A stretch of 64,000 nt of DNA. Origin: Enterobacter asburiae. Lineage in GTDB: Bacteria > Pseudomonadota > Gammaproteobacteria > Enterobacterales > Enterobacteriaceae. The number at the start of each line of letters is the position of its first letter. Within the stretch, counting starts at the first letter, position 1. This document shows, piece after piece, positions 8,337 through 17,616 of the stretch. Below the pieces are notes generated by a model. It was not told the DNA's origin, ran no database searches, and was given only the letters and a program-made list of their open reading frames with translations. Position numbers and translations under genes: made by a program. The stretch is from the NCBI RefSeq assembly GCF_024599655.1, contig NZ_CP102247.1:1612001-1676000 (forward strand). Direction: 5' to 3'.

Positions 8337-10142
8337 TTATCGCCGCTCAGCGGGAAGTCTGGCGGCTTTGTTAACGTCATACCACCAGGTATCAAAGCCC
8401 AGGGAATAGACAGGGCGCACGGCAGGCACGGAGAACTTGTCCCAGCGCGCCAGGCGGTCTTCGCCCATATACCACATCGGCAGCATGTAGTAGTTCCAGG
8501 TTAAGACCCTGTCGAGGGCGCGCCCGAGCGGCAGGAGCTTTTCTTTATCCCCCTGCGCCGCCACTATTTTCGCAATCAGCGCGTCAATCGCCGGGCTTTT
8601 TACCCCCGGCGCATTGTATGAGGAGTCGATGTAGCTGGAGGCCCAGGAGATTTGCAGGTCCGAGCTGGGCCACGGCTGGGCGGGCCACAGGCGCTGCATC
8701 ATGTCGTAATCACGGCTGCGCATGCGGCTGGTGATCTGCGCGTTATCGACCTGGCGAATGTTCATGGTCACGCCCAGCCGCTCGAGGTTGTGCTTAAACG
8801 GCAGTACCCACTGATCGTTGCCCCCGGACGAGAGCAGCAGCTCAAAGCTGAGAGGCTTACCCGTTTTGGCATCCACACGCTTTTGATTTTTCAGGTGCCA
8901 GCCCGCGTCATCCAGCAGCTTGCTGGCTTTGAGCAGGTTGTCGCGGTCGTAACCGTCACCGTTCGACGCGGGCGGCTGAAATACGGTGGTGAACACCTGT
9001 GGCGGAACCTCCGCTTTTAGCGGCGCCAGCAGGACCAGCTCGTCGGCTTTCGGGTAATCGCGCGCGGCGTACTCGGTATTCTGAAAATAGCTGTTGGCGC
9101 GACTGTAGGCACCGTAAAACAGCGCTTTGTTCATCCACTCAAAATCAAAGGCCAGGGAGATGGCTTCCCGCACCCGGCGGTCATTAAATACCGGACGCTG
9201 AATATTAAACGCCAGCCAGCGGGTGTCCTGGGCCGACTCATTTTTGTGCTCGTCTTTGACGATATAGCCTTTTGCGAAATTTTTGCCGATATAGCGGGTC
9301 GCCCAGTTTTTGGCGCTGCTCTCTACGCGTAAATCGAAGGCGCCGGCTTTGAACGCTTCAAACGCCACGTTATCGTCGAGGTAGTAATCATAGCGAAGGG
9401 TGTCGAAGTTCCAGCGCCCGCGGTTTACCGGCAGGTTGGCCGCCCAGTAGTCTTTAACGCGAGAGTAAACGACATATTGCCCCATGCGCCAGTCGGTGAT
9501 GCGGTATGGGCCGCCTGCCAGCGGCGGCGTGGAAAGCGGGTCGCTTAGCTTATGATTTTTCCAGAACGATTCAGGCATTACCGGCAGCGAGAACAGGCTA
9601 AGCATGTTCTCCTTGTTCGGTTCGCTCAGCTCGATGCGAACGGTGAGCGGCGCGATGGCTCTGACGGATGCGCCTTTATACACGATGCGGAACTGGGGGA
9701 CGCCTTCGGTCATGAATTTATGGAAGGTGAACGCGACGTCGCTGGCCTTCACCGGCGTACCGTCATGAAAACGTGCCCGCGGGTTCAGCGAGATTTCCGC
9801 CCAGGCGAAGTTGTCGGCGTAACGAACGTTATCGGCAATCAGCGGATAGTAGCTGCCGGGTTCATCATCAGACGTGACGAAGAGCGTATCGTAAAGCGAT
9901 TCCGTCCGTGCGGCCGCTACGCCGCGCAGGGCGAATCGGTTGAAGTTGTCGAATGTCCCCGTGGCGGAAAGCGTGACCTTTCCGCCCTTCGGCGCGGCAG
10001 GGTTAACGTAATCGAAGTGCGTAAAATTGACCGCGTATTTCGGCTCGCCAATCACCGCGAAGGCGATATTTTCTTTGATGGTCTGCGCCTGGCTGGACAG
10101 GCTCGTTAATGCCAACATCAGCAATATGAAGCGCATAAGCAT
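8337..10142 (-). CDS. yejA: Peptide ABC importer periplasmic binding protein YejA
   Basis: 601 residues. A signal peptide (about 1-19, ending SSQAQ) precedes an extracellular solute-binding family 5 domain (YVNPAAPKGGKV near 45-56; FNIQRPVFNDRRVREAISLAFD in the second lobe). It captures oligopeptides in the periplasm; YejABEF is known to import microcin C and to affect antimicrobial peptide tolerance in Salmonella. It is first in the operon. ATG 10142 has GGGAG ten bases upstream; an ATG two codons later is an alternative that barely changes the product. Confidence 0.94.
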   Translation of the reverse strand: MLMRFILLMLALTSLSSQAQTIKENIAFAVIGEPKYAVNFTHFDYVNPAAPKGGKVTLSATGTFDNFNRFALRGVAAARTESLYDTLFVTSDDEPGSYYPLIADNVRYADNFAWAEISLNPRARFHDGTPVKASDVAFTFHKFMTEGVPQFRIVYKGASVRAIAPLTVRIELSEPNKENMLSLFSLPVMPESFWKNHKLSDPLSTPPLAGGPYRITDWRMGQYVVYSRVKDYWAANLPVNRGRWNFDTLRYDYYLDDNVAFEAFKAGAFDLRVESSAKNWATRYIGKNFAKGYIVKDEHKNESAQDTRWLAFNIQRPVFNDRRVREAISLAFDFEWMNKALFYGAYSRANSYFQNTEYAARDYPKADELVLLAPLKAEVPPQVFTTVFQPPASNGDGYDRDNLLKASKLLDDAGWHLKNQKRVDAKTGKPLSFELLLSSGGNDQWVLPFKHNLERLGVTMNIRQVDNAQITSRMRSRDYDMMQRLWPAQPWPSSDLQISWASSYIDSSYNAPGVKSPAIDALIAKIVAAQGDKEKLLPLGRALDRVLTWNYYMLPMWYMGEDRLARWDKFSVPAVRPVYSLGFDTWWYDVNKAARLPAERR

Positions 10143-10216
10143 CTCGCGGCAGCTCCCTCTTTTACAGACCGGCTCGGTTAAGCTGAATAATAAGTGACGT
10201 CACGGGCAATGTGAAA

Positions 10217-11773
10217 TTAATCGCCCTCGGGCGCAATATCAGGCCGCCATTCGCGGAACTGCGCCAGCGGCATCGGGCGGCTAATCCAGTATCCCTGCAG
10301 GAAGTTAACGCCGTGTTCGCGTAACCAGGCGGCCTGTTCCGGCGTTTCCACCCCTTCGGCGACGGTCAGCATACTCAGCCGTCTTGCCAGCGTCAGGACG
10401 GCATCCAGCACCGGCGACGTCACCGTTTCAGTACCTATCGCATTAACAAACCCACGGTCGATTTTGAGGTAGTCCATGGTGAAATGCTCAAGATAAATCA
10501 GCGCGCTGTGGCCGGTGCCAAAATCATCAATGGCTATCTCAAACCCTTCGTTATGCAGCCATTCGAAGAGGCTGTTGGCTTCACGATGATTCAGCATGTC
10601 GCGCTCGGTAATTTCCAGCACGATCTGGAAGTAATCCGGCGGCAGTAACGCTTTGAAGGTGCGCATATCGTCTTTGAAGCTTTCCGCATGCAGATGCCCC
10701 GGCGCAATGTTAATGCCCACCTTGGCACCCGGGGGCAACAGGGTTTGTAACACGGGTGCATCGTGAATGATAAGGTCAAAGAGATGCAGCGTCAGCGGGA
10801 CAATCAGCTTCTGCGCTTCGGCAAAGTTGATAAACGCGTCCGGCGGGATTTCCCCCATTGTCGGGTGCTTCCAGCGCATCAGCACTTCAAGTCCGGTCAT
10901 TTTGAGCGATTTCGCATCAACGACGGGCTGATAGACCACGTAAAACTGGCCGCGCTTAATGGCGCTTAAAATCTCTTTACCCGGACTGAGCCGAATGCTG
11001 AGGATATAGTAGTTGAGCGATCCGGCACATATGCCGCAAACCAGCCCGAAGAACAGGGCGTAGAGAATTTCATCGCTGGTCCATGCGTCCGCATACAGGT
11101 TTATGGTCAGGGGGATGCCTTTCAGCGTCGCGGTACGGACCGGGATTTCATGTAGATCGCTCGCGTTGACCAGCGTGCTGGAACGCGTTGACAGCGCATG
11201 ATCGCCAATGATGATGGCTATCCCCGTGAATTCGTCCTGGCGCGCGGTGTAGAGCAGGTAAGGCGTCAGATTGATATTCACCGAGGTGAACACGCCGCCG
11301 TCCTTCACTAACGGGTTACGGTACCAGATGGCAATCGCAGGCTTATTGGGCAACATCGGGGTGCCTGAAAGCAATGCCATATCAATCTGCTTATCGATGT
11401 GCAGCTCGGGTATCAGCTCCTCCATCGGGAAATTCATCGGGCCTGTGGCAGAAGAACAGAACGCCATTTTGTCTCTGACCAGCAGGAATGCGCGAACGTT
11501 AATGCTAAAGGCCGCGCGCGAGGTGAGTTCCTGATTGACGTCGTGGCAGCTGTTTAACGTGAGCGGCTGGAGGGTATCGACTGCGTTTTTTAACTCATCG
11601 AAATAGCTCTCCATATAGATGCTCACGTCGCGGATCAGGGTGTCGAATTTGACTTCCCGCTTGTGGTAGCTCCAGAAAAATTGCAACGAACCCAGGAGCA
11701 GGGCGGCGATCAGGCCTGTGATAATGCTGAGGATTAATATCTTGCGATTGCTGGAGAAGTAGCGGGTAAACAT
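10217..11773 (-). CDS. pdeN: Cyclic-di-GMP phosphodiesterase PdeN (Rtn)
   Basis: 518 residues, the length of E. coli PdeN. Two membrane helices (about 10-33 and 235-255) flank a periplasmic CSS-motif sensor domain that contains FCSSATG. The cytoplasmic EAL domain runs from about 270 to the end with DDFGTGHSALIYLEHF, YLKIDRGFV and QGYWISRPMP. The usual EAL signature reads EVL here, as in E. coli PdeN, while downstream metal-binding residues (EITERD, DDFGTG) are present. Start 11773 gives MFTRYFSS; an upstream in-frame start would only add unrelated residues. The CSS domain is thought to respond to periplasmic redox state. Confidence 0.92.
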   Translation of the reverse strand: MFTRYFSSNRKILILSIITGLIAALLLGSLQFFWSYHKREVKFDTLIRDVSIYMESYFDELKNAVDTLQPLTLNSCHDVNQELTSRAAFSINVRAFLLVRDKMAFCSSATGPMNFPMEELIPELHIDKQIDMALLSGTPMLPNKPAIAIWYRNPLVKDGGVFTSVNINLTPYLLYTARQDEFTGIAIIIGDHALSTRSSTLVNASDLHEIPVRTATLKGIPLTINLYADAWTSDEILYALFFGLVCGICAGSLNYYILSIRLSPGKEILSAIKRGQFYVVYQPVVDAKSLKMTGLEVLMRWKHPTMGEIPPDAFINFAEAQKLIVPLTLHLFDLIIHDAPVLQTLLPPGAKVGINIAPGHLHAESFKDDMRTFKALLPPDYFQIVLEITERDMLNHREANSLFEWLHNEGFEIAIDDFGTGHSALIYLEHFTMDYLKIDRGFVNAIGTETVTSPVLDAVLTLARRLSMLTVAEGVETPEQAAWLREHGVNFLQGYWISRPMPLAQFREWRPDIAPEGD

Positions 11774-11822
11774 AGACGTCGTGATTCCTGAAATGCCGCT
11801 GGATGTATTCAGTGTAACGGGC

Positions 11823-11855
11823 AAAAAAAAACACTGCCGAAGCAGTGCTTTTTTT
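11823..11855 (-). terminator. Rho-independent terminator after mepS
   Basis: CACTGC (11832-11837), tetraloop CGAA (TTCG on the transcribed minus strand) and GCAGTG form a compact stem. An A run lies on one side and a T run on the other, so it can also work in the plus direction. It lies between mepS and pdeN and separates their transcripts. Confidence 0.85.
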
Positions 11856-11900
11856 CATCATATCGTCAGCCAAGGGATAACCAACGATACAATAGTCATA

Positions 11901-12470
11901 TCAACTGCGGGTCAGTACGCGGCGTGCTTCGTTGTAGCGCTTCTTCCAGTATGGTTCATTCATGCTGGAAATGGTTACACCGCTGCTGGTGGAGGCATGT
12001 ACAAACTGGTCATTACCAATGTAGATGCCAACATGTCGACCTGTAGAACCGGCACGGAACAGGACTAAATCACCGGTGCGCAGTTTGGTACGTGAAATCG
12101 ACTTGCCCATCTCCTGCTGTTCATAGGTTGAACGCGGAAGATCTAACCCAAATTGCTCACGGAACGTACGCTGTACAAAACCGGAACAATCAATACCTGT
12201 TTTTGTGCTGCCGCCAAGACGATAGCGCACGCCTTTCCAGTCAGCATACTGGTCCATAATGCGGGACTTCACGTCCAGATTACGTACCATATTTTCAAAT
12301 TCATCCTGAGAGGCTTGCAGTGACGAGGAATCTTCCATTCCCACAACACGCGTCTCAGGATGCATATTCTTTGCGGTGTTCGATGTACTACATGCAGATA
12401 ACAGTACCGCGACTGCTATCACCGGGATCCCCCGTAAGATATATCTCAGAAACGGTTGAGATTTGACCAT
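11901..12470 (-). CDS. mepS: Murein DD-endopeptidase MepS (Spr), lipoprotein
   Basis: 189 residues. The lipobox LLSAC puts the lipidated cysteine at 27, so the protein is anchored to the outer membrane. The NlpC/P60 domain has the catalytic Cys95 in GIDCSGF and histidines at 146 (RHVGIY) and 158 (FVHAS). It cleaves D-Ala-mDAP cross-links to allow peptidoglycan growth. In E. coli its level is set by NlpI/Prc proteolysis. The gene stands alone between a terminator and a 415-base upstream region. Confidence 0.95.
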   Translation of the reverse strand: MVKSQPFLRYILRGIPVIAVAVLLSACSTSNTAKNMHPETRVVGMEDSSSLQASQDEFENMVRNLDVKSRIMDQYADWKGVRYRLGGSTKTGIDCSGFVQRTFREQFGLDLPRSTYEQQEMGKSISRTKLRTGDLVLFRAGSTGRHVGIYIGNDQFVHASTSSGVTISSMNEPYWKKRYNEARRVLTRS

Positions 12471-12835
12471 TTTGTTTATTATCCCTTGAAGTCCTTAACG
12501 ACAAATATCGTTATAAAAATGCCAAACGTGACGAGACTAATTATCTGTTCACATTGAGACAATTCTTTCTGGTCACATTTGTGGCGCAGCGCACAAAATT
12601 ATTCACCAGCGAAATAATTATCTCTATGGGGCAAAACGAGTTCGAGATTAACCGATTGCCAGGGGTATTGCGAGTAAAAAAAGCCTTTTTTTTATAAGAA
12701 AATGTGATACAGAAAGTAAAAACATAGAATTGCTCAAAATAGCGACGGATCCGCTTCGCCAGTATGCAATTGCTTCATTTTTATCATGAATATGATGACG
12801 AGAATATGACAGAGGGGAAAGATCGCGGCAAGAAC
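12471..12835. other. Long A+T-rich intergenic region upstream of mepS
   Basis: About 365 bases without a coding frame I can support. It must hold the mepS promoter and leader. An A-run/T-run pair around GCC (near 12675-12697) could fold weakly, but has too short a G+C stem to call a terminator. No known small RNA was recognised. Confidence 0.5.
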
Positions 12836-12866
12836 GCTATCAGGGATCATGTCGATCCCTGATAGC
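12836..12866 (-). repeat. Perfect 13-bp inverted repeat downstream of lpxT
   Basis: GCTATCAGGGATC (12836-12848) and its exact complement (12854-12866) enclose a five-base loop ATGTC, 20 bases past the lpxT stop. There is no T run on either strand, so it is either a transcript-stabilising hairpin or a weak terminator. Confidence 0.6.
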
Positions 12867-12885
12867 CCACGTTAATTTAGGTTAG

Positions 12886-13611
12886 TTATTTGTTTAATTG
12901 TTGTTGCGCTTTACCGGGAAGATAGCGATCGAACAGCGCTATTATCCTGTCGCTCAGTGGGGTCATTAAACACCACGGCAGCGCAATCAGCGCCACGGAG
13001 AGCGAACCGACGGCAATATCGGTGAACCAGTGAGCGCCAATCATTACGCGCGGGAAGGCAAAAACCACAAAAATAATCAGGGCTATGGCAAAGGCTTTTT
13101 TGCCGAAATAGCGAAGCATGATTGCGGAAAAAATAAGCAGCATCATGCCGTGATCGCCCGGGAAACTGTCCTTCGACGCATCTTTTGTTGGAATATGCAG
13201 CAGTTCGCTGACGCGATAAATATCGGTGAAGAAGAGCGTTGGGCTTGAACGCTTAACCGGAATAATCGCGGTTGCCAGCTGGTTAATGACAACGGCAAAC
13301 AGCAGCATCACCAGACCGATAATGAGAATCCGCCGACGCCCGGCTTTATCCTCTTTCAGCCAGAAAGAGAGCATCAGGCAGCCCATAGCCAGCAGCGAGA
13401 AGCCGTCAAAGGCGCGGTTGTTGGTAATGGCCACCAGCCACAGGAACGCGTTGCTCTTCACCAGCTCCTGGTTGAAGAAGTGAAAAATGGCAGAATCCAG
13501 CGGGAACCAGAAACCGTGATCCGCCGGGATATACCAGGAGAAGAAAAGCGCCAGACCGGCGACATTAAGCAGTAATATCAGGGGAAATCGAGTTGTCATA
13601 ACGTTCTGCAT
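12886..13611 (-). CDS. lpxT: Kdo2-lipid A phosphotransferase LpxT
   Basis: 241 residues with about six membrane helices and the PAP2 phosphatase/phosphotransferase motifs: KRSSPT, SFPGDHG and RVMIGAHWFTD. It transfers phosphate from undecaprenyl pyrophosphate to lipid A 1-phosphate on the periplasmic side of the inner membrane, giving the 1-diphosphate form. The start at 13611 (MQNVMTTRF) is uncertain, because neither it nor the ATG four codons later has a clear ribosome binding site. It follows yeiR by 21 bases and is probably co-transcribed with it. Confidence 0.92.
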   Translation of the reverse strand: MQNVMTTRFPLILLLNVAGLALFFSWYIPADHGFWFPLDSAIFHFFNQELVKSNAFLWLVAITNNRAFDGFSLLAMGCLMLSFWLKEDKAGRRRILIIGLVMLLFAVVINQLATAIIPVKRSSPTLFFTDIYRVSELLHIPTKDASKDSFPGDHGMMLLIFSAIMLRYFGKKAFAIALIIFVVFAFPRVMIGAHWFTDIAVGSLSVALIALPWCLMTPLSDRIIALFDRYLPGKAQQQLNK

Positions 13612-13632
13612 AGAGTGAAAACTGGGGCAACG

Positions 13633-14619
13633 TTAGCCGCCCGAACTTAAACGAATCCTCAACAGGCTGGACTGGAGGGCATTCCAGTCGGCGTTAACCG
13701 CACTAATTAACTCTATTCGGCTGTCAGGCGGCGCCACATTTTGCGTTTCAATAAAGAAATCCTCGCCCTGACGGTTGATCCGCACCAGCCCGTCCGGCGT
13801 GCGCATGATCCCTTTCACGCGATCGACGGGAGCCAGCCGGGCCCACTCCAGGATCCCGATGGTGTCGAAAACGGTTTCAGCATCAAAAATCCACCCGCAG
13901 GCCTGATATCCCTGACCGCTATTCAGGTTACGACGCCAGCGCTGGTGTTCTGGCAGGCTAAGGGCAGCTAAACCCTGTTTCACCGGATGGCTATGCGCAT
14001 GTTCCGCACTGGCCGGAAGTTCAGCCAGGTTCAGACGAGGAAGATCAAGCAGGGCGCTGTCAATATTCCCCTGGGTGGTCTCCACCCGCGTGCGATTGCC
14101 GCCGAAATGTTGCCACCACGCGTCCAGCGCGGCCTGGCTTTCAGCCGTGGCGCGATCTGCTTTATTCGCGACAATAACGTCAGCCGAGGCGAGCTGATCG
14201 CGGAAGTTCTCATTGGCCACCGCCTTGTCATCCAGAAGCTGACGCGGATCGAGCAGGCACAGGGTGGCGCGCAGATCGATCCACGGCTCGTAAACCGGGG
14301 CGGTCAGTAAATCGAGGATCTGCTTCGGGTGACCCAGCCCGGTGGGTTCGATCAGCAGGCGGTCAGGTTTGCCCTGACGCAGCAGGGTATTGAGCCCGAC
14401 CTGCATCGGCAGGCCATTGACGCAGCACATGCATCCGCCGGGGATCTCTTTAATCATCGCGCCGCTGGATGACAGCAACGCGCCGTCAATGCCCACCTCG
14501 CCAAATTCATTGACCAGCACGGCCCATTTCTCGGCCGGATCTTTATTTGCCAGCAGGTGGAGAATTGAGGTGGTTTTACCGCTGCCGAGAAAACCGGTGA
14601 TGAGGTTGGTTTTGGTCAC
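13633..14619 (-). CDS. yeiR: COG0523-family zinc-binding GTPase YeiR
   Basis: 328 residues. The N-terminal G3E GTPase domain begins VTKTNLITGFLGSGKTTS (P-loop GFLGSGKT) and carries the CxCC metal motif GGCMCC near 60-65. The C-terminal CobW-type domain ends near DWNALQSSLLRIRL. E. coli YeiR binds zinc and hydrolyses GTP, and is thought to help survive zinc limitation. The GTG start at 14619 was chosen over an upstream ATG because GGAGC lies just before it and it gives the family length. Confidence 0.92.
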   Translation of the reverse strand: MTKTNLITGFLGSGKTTSILHLLANKDPAEKWAVLVNEFGEVGIDGALLSSSGAMIKEIPGGCMCCVNGLPMQVGLNTLLRQGKPDRLLIEPTGLGHPKQILDLLTAPVYEPWIDLRATLCLLDPRQLLDDKAVANENFRDQLASADVIVANKADRATAESQAALDAWWQHFGGNRTRVETTQGNIDSALLDLPRLNLAELPASAEHAHSHPVKQGLAALSLPEHQRWRRNLNSGQGYQACGWIFDAETVFDTIGILEWARLAPVDRVKGIMRTPDGLVRINRQGEDFFIETQNVAPPDSRIELISAVNADWNALQSSLLRIRLSSGG

Positions 14620-14743
14620 GTGCGCTCCAGATGAGAATGGTGATGCTATAACACTGTTCTCTCTATCCTGGCGAAAAACGTGACCTGTGAGAAGGGGAAG
14701 GGCGAACGGAGGCCGCATCCGTTCGCGTTAAGCGCAATAATCG

Positions 14744-16210
14744 TTAAACATTTAACGTTTCGATAACAGCCTGACGCGCGCCGTGGCGGGTGATGCGCTG
14801 GTATGCCTGATTGACTGCCTCTACAAACACGCTGTTTTGCGCGAGATCGTGACCAAAGACCTCGCTCAGCCCCAGCAGGGCGTCAACGCGGTCGGCGTCC
14901 CTGCTGGCATCGACCATCGTGCGAATTTTATCGCTGAGGGGATCGCGAACATCAATCGCGTTGCCACGGTCGTCGGTACCGCTGACGTAGCGTATCCAGC
15001 CGGCCACGCCCAGGGCCAGCAGCGGCCACGGTGTTTTTCGCTCAAGATGAACGCGGATCCCGTCCAGCATTCTTTGCGGAAGCTTCTGGCTACCGTCCAT
15101 CGCGATTTGCCAGGTCCGATGCTGAAGTGCCGGGTTGGCAAAGCGCTCCAGCAGGCTATCGGCGTAGGCGGTGAGGTCGACATCCTTAATGCGTAATGTG
15201 GGCGCCTGCTCGTCAAGCATCAGCCGACGGGCGGCTTCGCGGAAGGCTGCGTCTTCCATACATTCATTGATATGCGCGTAGCCGGCGAGATACCCCAGAT
15301 ACGCCAGGAAAGAGTGGCTGCCGTTAAGCATGCGCAATTTCATCTGCTCCCAGGGCAGAACATCCTGAACCATCTGAACGCCCGCGACTTCCCACTCGGG
15401 ACGGCCGGCGACAAAATTATCTTCCACCACCCACTGAATAAACGGTTCACAGCTGATGGCGCACGGATCTTCAACGCCGAGCGCGTCGGTGATTTCCGCC
15501 AGTGAGGCGTCCGTCGCGGCGGGAACAATCCTGTCAACCATCGTTCCGGGGAAGCTTACGTGGCTATCAATCCACTCAGACAGCGCCGCGGAACGCTTTT
15601 GCGCCATGCCCAGCACCGCGTTTTTCACCACGTGTCCGTTATCAGGGATATTGTCACAGGAAAGCACGGTAAACGCAGGCAAGCCGCGCTCGCGGCGGCG
15701 GTGGAGCGCTTCGACCAGGATCCCGGGCGCGGAATGCGGCGCTGAGGGGTTCTCAAGATCGTGGATTATTCGGGCGTTGTGCAGATCGAGTTTTCCGGTG
15801 GCGGGATCGATGCAGTAGCCTTTCTCCGTGATGGTAAGCGACACAATAGCGACCTGCGGCTCGCAAAATTTTTCAATAATGGCGGGCAGAGAGTCCAGCT
15901 TTGCGTTCAGGCATTCATGAACGGCGCCGACGATAATCGCCTCATTGCCTTCTGCCCCTTTCTCCAGCACGGTGAACAGGTGATCCTGCGCGCGCAGCTG
16001 GCTCATCAGCACGTCGCCGCTGAAGAGGCTAATCTCACAAATACCCCAGTCGCCGCCTTTTTCATTCAGCACCCGATTTGTTAACAATGCCTGGTGCGCA
16101 CGGTGGAACGCGCCAAAGCCAAAATGGACGATGCGGGAGCGTAATTGCGCGCGATCGTAGCGAGGTTGCTGAACCTGGGCAGGAAGGGCGGTGGAGGCAA
16201 TTGTCTTCAT
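14744..16210 (-). CDS. yeiQ: Mannitol dehydrogenase/fructuronate reductase family oxidoreductase YeiQ
   Basis: 488 residues, full-length match to E. coli YeiQ, a paralogue of fructuronate reductase UxuB. The NAD-binding segment IVHFGFGAFHRAHQALL is near 27-43, and the catalytic-domain signature MKLRMLNGSHSFLAYLGYL carries the conserved Lys, Asn and His. Activity on a hexuronate such as D-fructuronate or a relative is expected, but the substrate of YeiQ is not established. The start 16210 follows an AGGTG. Here it is divergent from a mannonate dehydratase gene, which supports a role in hexuronate breakdown; in E. coli YeiQ has no such neighbour. Confidence 0.9.
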   Translation of the reverse strand: MKTIASTALPAQVQQPRYDRAQLRSRIVHFGFGAFHRAHQALLTNRVLNEKGGDWGICEISLFSGDVLMSQLRAQDHLFTVLEKGAEGNEAIIVGAVHECLNAKLDSLPAIIEKFCEPQVAIVSLTITEKGYCIDPATGKLDLHNARIIHDLENPSAPHSAPGILVEALHRRRERGLPAFTVLSCDNIPDNGHVVKNAVLGMAQKRSAALSEWIDSHVSFPGTMVDRIVPAATDASLAEITDALGVEDPCAISCEPFIQWVVEDNFVAGRPEWEVAGVQMVQDVLPWEQMKLRMLNGSHSFLAYLGYLAGYAHINECMEDAAFREAARRLMLDEQAPTLRIKDVDLTAYADSLLERFANPALQHRTWQIAMDGSQKLPQRMLDGIRVHLERKTPWPLLALGVAGWIRYVSGTDDRGNAIDVRDPLSDKIRTMVDASRDADRVDALLGLSEVFGHDLAQNSVFVEAVNQAYQRITRHGARQAVIETLNV

Positions 16211-16335
16211 GAGATACACACCTGATTAACCATTAATTAACAATGCCAGTGTAAAGTTATATGACAGCAAATAAAATTGGTGAGCCGTAAATATCCCCGT
16301 TCTGTGAGTTTGATCAATCAATGTGTGGCGGTATG

Positions 16336-16363
16336 TTGACCCTTAGCGGCAAACATGTATGGT
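16336..16363 (+). promoter_or_regulatory. Candidate uxuA promoter
   Basis: TTGACC (16336-16341) and TATGGT (16358-16363) are separated by 16 bases, in the divergent yeiQ/uxuA interval. Predicted transcription would begin about 16370, leaving a 45-base leader before uxuA. Confidence 0.5.
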
Positions 16364-16384
16364 AGTCGTCATTGCAGTAACACA

Positions 16385-16400
16385 TATTGGTATAACAACT
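16385..16400. promoter_or_regulatory. Candidate UxuR/ExuR-type operator
   Basis: TATTGGTATAACAACT resembles the palindromic ATTGGTATACCAAT-like sites bound by the GntR-family repressors UxuR and ExuR. It lies just downstream of the candidate uxuA promoter, where a repressor would block transcription. The match is by eye only. Confidence 0.4.
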
Positions 16401-16415
16401 TAAGAGGGTGAGGCA

Positions 16416-17606
16416 ATGGAACAAACCTGGCGTTGGTACGGGCCGAACGATCCGGTTTCTCTTGATGATGTGCGCCAGGCTGGCGCAACGGGTGTCGTCA
16501 CGGCGCTGCATCATATTCCTAACGGTCAGGTATGGCCGGTTGAAGAAATTCAACAGCGTCAGGCGCTGCTGGCGGAGAAGGGGTTAACCTGGTCTGTGGT
16601 GGAAAGCATCCCGGTTCATGAAGACATCAAAACCCATTCAAGGGAGTACCAGACCTGGATTGCTAACTATCAGCAGAGCATTCGCAACCTGGCGACCTGC
16701 GGCATTGATACGGTCTGCTATAACTTTATGCCCATCCTCGACTGGACGCGTACCGACCTTGAATACCAGATGCCGGACGGCTCGAAAGCGCTGCGTTTCG
16801 ATCAGATCGCCTTTGCGGCATTCGAACTGCACATTCTGAAACGCCCAGGCGCCGAAGCGGATTACACCGCGGAGGAGGAGCAGCAGGCGCTCGAATGGTT
16901 TAACGCCGCCGGTGACGCGGACATCGAAAAGCTGACCCGTAATATTATTGCGGGCCTGCCGGGGGCTGAAGAGGGGTATACCCTGGATCAGTTCCGCGCG
17001 CGCCTGGCGGAATACGGCGATATTGATAAGCACCAGCTGCGTGAAAACATGGCGTACTTCCTGCGCGCTATCGTGCCGGTTGCTGAAGAGGTCGGGGTAC
17101 GCCTCGCGGTACATCCGGACGATCCACCGCGTCCTATCCTCGGCCTGCCGCGTATCGTTTCCACCCTTGAAGATATGCAGTGGCTGAAAGAGACGGTAGA
17201 CAGCATCTATAACGGCTTTACCATGTGTACCGGCTCCTACGGTGTGCGTGCGGATAACGACCTGGTGCGGATGATTGAAACCTTCGGCGATCGTATCCAC
17301 TTCACGCATCTGCGCGCGACCTGCCGCGAAGAGAATCCAAAAACCTTCCACGAGGCGGCGCACCTGGGCGGCGATGTGAATATGGTGGCGGTGGTAGACG
17401 CCATTCTGGCGGAAGAGGCGCGTCGCAAGCAGGCGGGCGATGTGCGTCCTATTCCGTTCCGTCCGGATCACGGCCACCAGATGCTGGACGATCTGCGTAA
17501 GAAGACCAACCCGGGCTATTCGGCGATTGGCCGTCTTAAAGGGATGGCGGAAGTGCGCGGCGTTGAGCTGGCGTTGAAGATGACGAAGTATCCGGAGCTT
17601 CTGTAA
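16416..17606 (+). CDS. uxuA: Mannonate dehydratase
   Basis: 396 residues closely matching E. coli UxuA from MEQTWRWYGPNDPV to the C-terminus. HPDDPPRPI (about 229-237), TGSYGVRADND and the metal-ligand segment RPDHGHQML are the family hallmarks; the enzyme is an Fe/Mn-dependent TIM barrel that dehydrates D-mannonate to 2-keto-3-deoxygluconate. ATG 16416 follows GAGGG/GAGG. In E. coli uxuA is elsewhere, in uxuAB. Here it is inserted between yeiQ and efpL and points away from yeiQ, a UxuB paralogue, so the pair may form a self-contained mannonate route. Confidence 0.93.
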   Translation: MEQTWRWYGPNDPVSLDDVRQAGATGVVTALHHIPNGQVWPVEEIQQRQALLAEKGLTWSVVESIPVHEDIKTHSREYQTWIANYQQSIRNLATCGIDTVCYNFMPILDWTRTDLEYQMPDGSKALRFDQIAFAAFELHILKRPGAEADYTAEEEQQALEWFNAAGDADIEKLTRNIIAGLPGAEEGYTLDQFRARLAEYGDIDKHQLRENMAYFLRAIVPVAEEVGVRLAVHPDDPPRPILGLPRIVSTLEDMQWLKETVDSIYNGFTMCTGSYGVRADNDLVRMIETFGDRIHFTHLRATCREENPKTFHEAAHLGGDVNMVAVVDAILAEEARRKQAGDVRPIPFRPDHGHQMLDDLRKKTNPGYSAIGRLKGMAEVRGVELALKMTKYPELL

Positions 17607-17616
17607 CCGGAATTGC

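Noticed and set aside
10217..11773. EVL in place of EAL taken as loss of phosphodiesterase activity
   Set aside because: The same EVL occurs in E. coli PdeN, and other metal and catalytic motifs are intact, so it is not evidence of inactivation here.
16638..17477. 279-codon minus-strand frame opposite uxuA
   Set aside because: Shadow of the conserved UxuA reading frame; no family similarity.
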